From JAJRRL01 sp047404195 (GTDB taxonomy: Bacteria > Pseudomonadota > Gammaproteobacteria > JAJRRL01), in NCBI GenBank assembly GCA_047404195.1, contig JBDOIU010000004.1:1-64000 (forward strand): 64,000 bases of DNA, written 5' to 3'. The notes under the pieces were generated by a model, which did no database searches, had not been told where the DNA came from, and saw only the letters and a list, made by a program, of their open reading frames with translations. Below, piece after piece: positions 60,733-64,000 of the stretch. The translations under genes were made by a program, and so were the position numbers. Within the stretch, counting starts at the first letter, position 1; every line of letters starts with the position of its first letter.

Positions 60733-61887
60733 TTAAGCTTCATGTATGCAGCTATTGATGGCTTTACACAGCGCGACTCTCTCTTTGCAACATGCTTGGC
60801 TTAAAGCAAATCCACGCAGGATTCCTTGTTCGTCTTTGAAAAGCGCGCGGATGCCGTTTGCTGTGTTCTCTGTGGACCAGGATCCTTGTTGACCTCTTGG
60901 AGGTGTCACACACGTCATTGGATAGCAGGGTGTTTTAACGACGACGGGCATTGCAGGGTAAACCAAATCTGCAGTCTGATCATCACACAATACCTTGGCA
61001 AGGTGGCGTGTTTGTAGCATCAAAGGTGCAATGTATTGATGTACCTCACCTTGATACTGAATAGCATCACCCAATGCATAGATATTTTTGGCGCTGGTTT
61101 GTAGTTGGCCGTCAACGCAGATGCCTCTTTCAACCTTTAGCCCAGCTTGTTTTGCAAGCTGACAGTGCGCCTTGATGCCAACAGCTGCCAACGCACAGTC
61201 AGCACGAATGATCTCACCTGTGTTGCAGTGTATCTCTACTCCCTGGTTGGTCTTTTTGATATGTTGCACTTGTGTGTTGACATGCCAACTTGCGCCCGCA
61301 TCAGTGAGTGCACTGTGTAATGCACTTTGCATTGCTTGTGGTATGAAACCAGTCATTGCTAGGGGTTCTTGGCAAATGATATCCACATTTTTGCCAGCAC
61401 CCAGACAGTCATTTGCAAATTCACAGCCCACCAGTCCAGCACCTATGATGGCAATACTCTCAGCTGCTTGTACCGCTTCATGAAATGGTCGGTAGTCTGT
61501 CAAAGAGTTCACTTGCCATAGTGCATCGGTATCACCAGAGAAGGGTGGGGTAACGGTTTCAGCGCCAGTTGCTATGACACAGTGACTGTATTCGTAGGTG
61601 GCATCACCAGCAGTGATCACTTGTTTTATTGCATCAATGTGCGTGACTGTACAGTGAGTTTGTATACTGGCTTGCAGTTGCTCAGCCATAACATCACACG
61701 GTGTGGTGATCAGCGCCTGAGGGTCTTTTTGTTTTTGTAAGGCATTGGATAACAGTGGTTTTGAATAAAAATGCCCATCATCTTGAGTCAGCATGATAAG
61801 TGGTGTTTCAGTATCACGTTGACGCCATGCTTTTGCAAATAAATAGCCGGCTAGGCCTGTACCGATAATGATAAGTGGTTTACTCAT
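60733..61887 (-). CDS. Rubredoxin-reductase-like FAD/NAD(P)H oxidoreductase
   Basis: 384 residues with two dinucleotide folds: IIIGTGLAGYLFAKAWR at the N-terminus (FAD) and IAIIGAGLVGCEFANDC (NAD(P)H), plus NIYALGDAIQY for FAD binding. The plan matches rubredoxin-NAD+ reductases; no rubredoxin gene is seen nearby. The start overlaps the hemE stop by 4 bp (ATGA), so the two are cotranscribed. Confidence 0.85.
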   Translation of the reverse strand: MSKPLIIIGTGLAGYLFAKAWRQRDTETPLIMLTQDDGHFYSKPLLSNALQKQKDPQALITTPCDVMAEQLQASIQTHCTVTHIDAIKQVITAGDATYEYSHCVIATGAETVTPPFSGDTDALWQVNSLTDYRPFHEAVQAAESIAIIGAGLVGCEFANDCLGAGKNVDIICQEPLAMTGFIPQAMQSALHSALTDAGASWHVNTQVQHIKKTNQGVEIHCNTGEIIRADCALAAVGIKAHCQLAKQAGLKVERGICVDGQLQTSAKNIYALGDAIQYQGEVHQYIAPLMLQTRHLAKVLCDDQTADLVYPAMPVVVKTPCYPMTCVTPPRGQQGSWSTENTANGIRALFKDEQGILRGFALSQACCKERVALCKAINSCIHEA

Positions 61888-62972
61888 TGGTGTACCTCGT
61901 TATTTTTTTTGGCAATGAGTTCACGACTCACGCTTTGCACGGTGTCAATAAAGCACGCCATGTTATCAATAGGAGTATCTTTATAAATACCATGACCTAA
62001 GTTGGCAATATACCCTTGCAGAGAAGGTGCGCTTTCAAGCATACGCCGTGTTTCAATGATGATGTTTTCGGGTCTGCCAAGTAGCATTGCTGGATCTAGG
62101 TTACCTTGTAATGTAACGGCATTACCTGCTAATGCACGTGCCTCTGGCAGCGGTGTCATCCAGTCAATACCCACACCTTGACAGCCTGATTGTGCAATGG
62201 CAGGTAATGCAAATGTGGCACCTTTGCTGAATAGTGTGATGGGTATAGCAGGGTACTGTGCTTTCACAGCAGTGATGATTTGTTGCATATACTGTAAGGA
62301 AAAATGAGTATGTTGATGTGGTGCTAATAACCCACCCCATGAGTCAAATACCATCAGGGCATCCACACCTGCTTCAACTTGCATTAAAAGATAGTCAATG
62401 GAAACACGTGTGATTTTTTGTAGTAGTTTGTGTAGTAGTTCAGGTGCCGCTGTGCTCATCTGGCGTGCATCCCAAAAGTCTTTCTGACTGCCGCCACAAA
62501 TTTGGTAGCATGCAATGGTCCAAGGGCTACCACAAAAGCCAATCAATGGAAAATCGTCTGGTAGCTCTGCTTGAATGCATTTGATTGCATCGGCAACATA
62601 GCCGAGTGTATCGCATACATCGGGCGTAATCAAAGCCTCAACAGAGGTGGCACAGCGCGCAGGGTTGGCTAATTTTGGCCCAACACCTGTTTCAAAGTGA
62701 ACGGTTGTGCCCATGACATCGGCCACGGTTAGAATATCGCTGAATAAAATAGCAGCATCAAGAGGAAAGCGTGCCAGTGGTTGTAATGTGGCTTGCATGG
62801 CCAGCTCAGGTTGGCGACAAAAGTCCATAAAATTAGGTGCTTGTTGCCGTAATTGACGGTATTCTGGTAGATAGCGGCCAGCTTGTCGCATCACCCACAC
62901 GGGTACTTGCTCTACAGGCTGTCGCTGCAATGCGTTTAAATATCGGCTTGTTTTTGGCTGCATCGTGTACAT
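61884..62972 (-). CDS. hemE: Uroporphyrinogen decarboxylase
   Basis: 362 residues; haem pathway step from uroporphyrinogen III to coproporphyrinogen III. Signatures: PVWVMRQAGRYLPEYR with the substrate Arg residues, DAAILFSDILTVADVMG, GFCGSPWTIACY and NLGHGIYKDTP. A second ATG three codons downstream is an alternative start. Coupled to the reductase gene. Confidence 0.96.
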   Translation of the reverse strand: MYTMQPKTSRYLNALQRQPVEQVPVWVMRQAGRYLPEYRQLRQQAPNFMDFCRQPELAMQATLQPLARFPLDAAILFSDILTVADVMGTTVHFETGVGPKLANPARCATSVEALITPDVCDTLGYVADAIKCIQAELPDDFPLIGFCGSPWTIACYQICGGSQKDFWDARQMSTAAPELLHKLLQKITRVSIDYLLMQVEAGVDALMVFDSWGGLLAPHQHTHFSLQYMQQIITAVKAQYPAIPITLFSKGATFALPAIAQSGCQGVGIDWMTPLPEARALAGNAVTLQGNLDPAMLLGRPENIIIETRRMLESAPSLQGYIANLGHGIYKDTPIDNMACFIDTVQSVSRELIAKKNNEVHQ

Positions 62973-63257
62973 CCCGGCTGGTAAGATCGACTATCATCAT
63001 ATAGCATCGGGCGGCACTTTCCAACTTGAGCTAATGATAGACCGCCAGTTGCTTGGTGAGGTGATTCACGCTAGCGTATAAAATAGATATACTTCGAAAC
63101 ACAGAATCTGCTGTTGCAGACTGCCTGCAGTTTGAGCTTATCGATTGAAGGAGCGCGTGCAAATGTCGACATTATTCAGCGATCTACAGCGAGGGCCATA
63201 TTTGCATGCACACACGAGGTCTTTACAAAACATTGTTATCATGACATGGAAATATTT

Positions 63258-64000
63258 ATGAAGAATGCAGAGTACAAAACAGAATCATTACAGGCAATTA
63301 TTGATGCAATTGTAGCGTATTGCAATTCGCAGAAAGGTGCTCATCAATCAGCACTTACTGATATAAATGACGAGGATTGTTTTCAATACCTCACTGAGGC
63401 ATTTACAAAGAGAAATATATCTCCTGGTGCCTGGGCGGTATACACCACTGCTCGAGACGAGATAGCCAGGCGTAATAGAGAAGTTGATAAGAAGACGACT
63501 ACTTCTAGCGAGCCACCTAGTCCTGATGCTGAACTTGACGAGTCTATATCAAGTGTAATCAGCTGCGAGTCGTTTATGGCCAACCAAGAATTAACTGGAG
63601 CACAAAAGCGAGATATCACGTTGTATGCTATCGCTTACCATTACGCAACACATCTTATTGAATCTCCGCATATTAAGACAGAACTCTGTCGTGCATACCA
63701 AGATGCATTCCTCTTAAAATTTATGATGATGTATAGAGAGAAGAAAATTGTCAGCGACGATCAGCTTGAGTGCGCCCCATCAGTGGCAGTTATTGCTAAA
63801 CCAGATCTTGTCAAATCTATAAAAAACCCGTTGGAGGAATTATTTTCATTCAAATTGCAAGGCACTGTCATTGTAAATGCTCTTGATGAAATTTGTGAAG
63901 CTGAAGGTCATCAGGCATCAAGTGATGACGGTTTGAGTAATGGAACACCGACTAATGCCACGGAAAAAAGAGAGCACACTCAGGCCGATATTTTAGATGC
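63258..64000 (+). CDS. Unknown protein, 3' end beyond the window
   Basis: The plus frame is open from an ATG at 63258 (an in-frame ATG also at 63246; GGA 8 nt before 63258) to the window end, 247 codons with no stop. The product is soluble, begins MKNAEYKTESLQAIIDAIVA, with a Ser/Pro/Glu-rich linker around residue 85 (TTTSSEPPSPDAELDES), a helical middle and an acidic later part. No domain recognised. It is a plus-strand gene in the style of the other accessory genes. Confidence 0.75.
   Translation, partial: MKNAEYKTESLQAIIDAIVAYCNSQKGAHQSALTDINDEDCFQYLTEAFTKRNISPGAWAVYTTARDEIARRNREVDKKTTTSSEPPSPDAELDESISSVISCESFMANQELTGAQKRDITLYAIAYHYATHLIESPHIKTELCRAYQDAFLLKFMMMYREKKIVSDDQLECAPSVAVIAKPDLVKSIKNPLEELFSFKLQGTVIVNALDEICEAEGHQASSDDGLSNGTPTNATEKREHTQADILD

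Overview
The window reads as the chromosome of a gammaproteobacterium. Several conserved gammaproteobacterial blocks are intact: rpsU-yqeY; aspS-yebC-ruvC-ruvA-ruvB followed, after an interruption, by ybgC-tolQ-tolR; rppH-ptsP-lgt-(orf)-thyA; envC-ctp; rhodanese-grxC-secB-gpsA; nrdA-nrdB with NrdR and DnaA sites. Between these blocks lie islands of long, unrecognised, mostly minus-strand genes. They encode eukaryotic-style kinase folds, a Fic/Doc domain, coiled coils, proline-rich tails, Cys/His-rich multi-membrane proteins and helical repeats. This mix suggests a host-associated, possibly intracellular bacterium of the Legionellales kind; that placement is inference and no species is claimed. 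Some genes look decayed or slippage-prone (an in-frame amber, two frame disruptions, a truncated transporter), which fits a host-adapted genome.

Layout. 0-6.8 kb: yqeY with an inverted partial copy at the window edge, rpsU, two Na+/H+ antiporters (CPA1 type and NhaA), a WrbA-like flavoprotein, a YihY membrane protein, and ybgC-tolQ-tolR without tolA-tolB-pal. 6.8-12.2 kb: accessory island inserted between ruvB and ybgC (secreted peptide, basic proteins, an 801-residue membrane protein). 12.2-17 kb: ruvB, ruvA, ruvC, yebC, aspS. 17-24.3 kb: second island with a poly-G promoter, a frameshifted gene, an exported CX3C protein, a 738-residue protein with a broken proline-rich tail, a Fic/Doc protein and a membrane protein. 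24.3-33.5 kb: nrdB, nrdA, rppH, ptsP, lgt, a small membrane protein, thyA. 33.5-36.4 kb: two genes sharing a ~120-residue helical repeat, each behind a PmrA-like box. 36.5-42.2 kb: ctp, envC, rph, a truncated MFS gene, a small conserved gene, an S9 peptidase. 42.2-48.4 kb: an 830-residue membrane protein, rhodanese-grxC-secB-gpsA, a small exported coiled-coil protein, queE. 48.4-51.5 kb: paired kinase-like genes sharing a perfect 139-bp repeat. 51.6-57.1 kb: thioesterase, Ca2+/Na+ exchanger, PLD-type cardiolipin synthase, DUF3579, pssA, tRNA-Ala, tRNA-Glu, SDR plus HxlR regulator. 57.3-60.7 kb: an overlapping pair of unknown genes. 60.7-63 kb: rubredoxin reductase-like gene and hemE. The last 0.75 kb opens another unknown gene that runs off the window.

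The housekeeping genes cover dNTP synthesis (NrdAB, ThyA), envelope division and stability (EnvC, Ctp, TolQR, Lgt, PssA, Cls), ion homeostasis, translation, recombination and export. The strongest candidates for something undescribed are the repeat family with PmrA-like boxes, the kinase pair, the poly-G/poly-A contingency locus and the Cys/His-rich membrane proteins.
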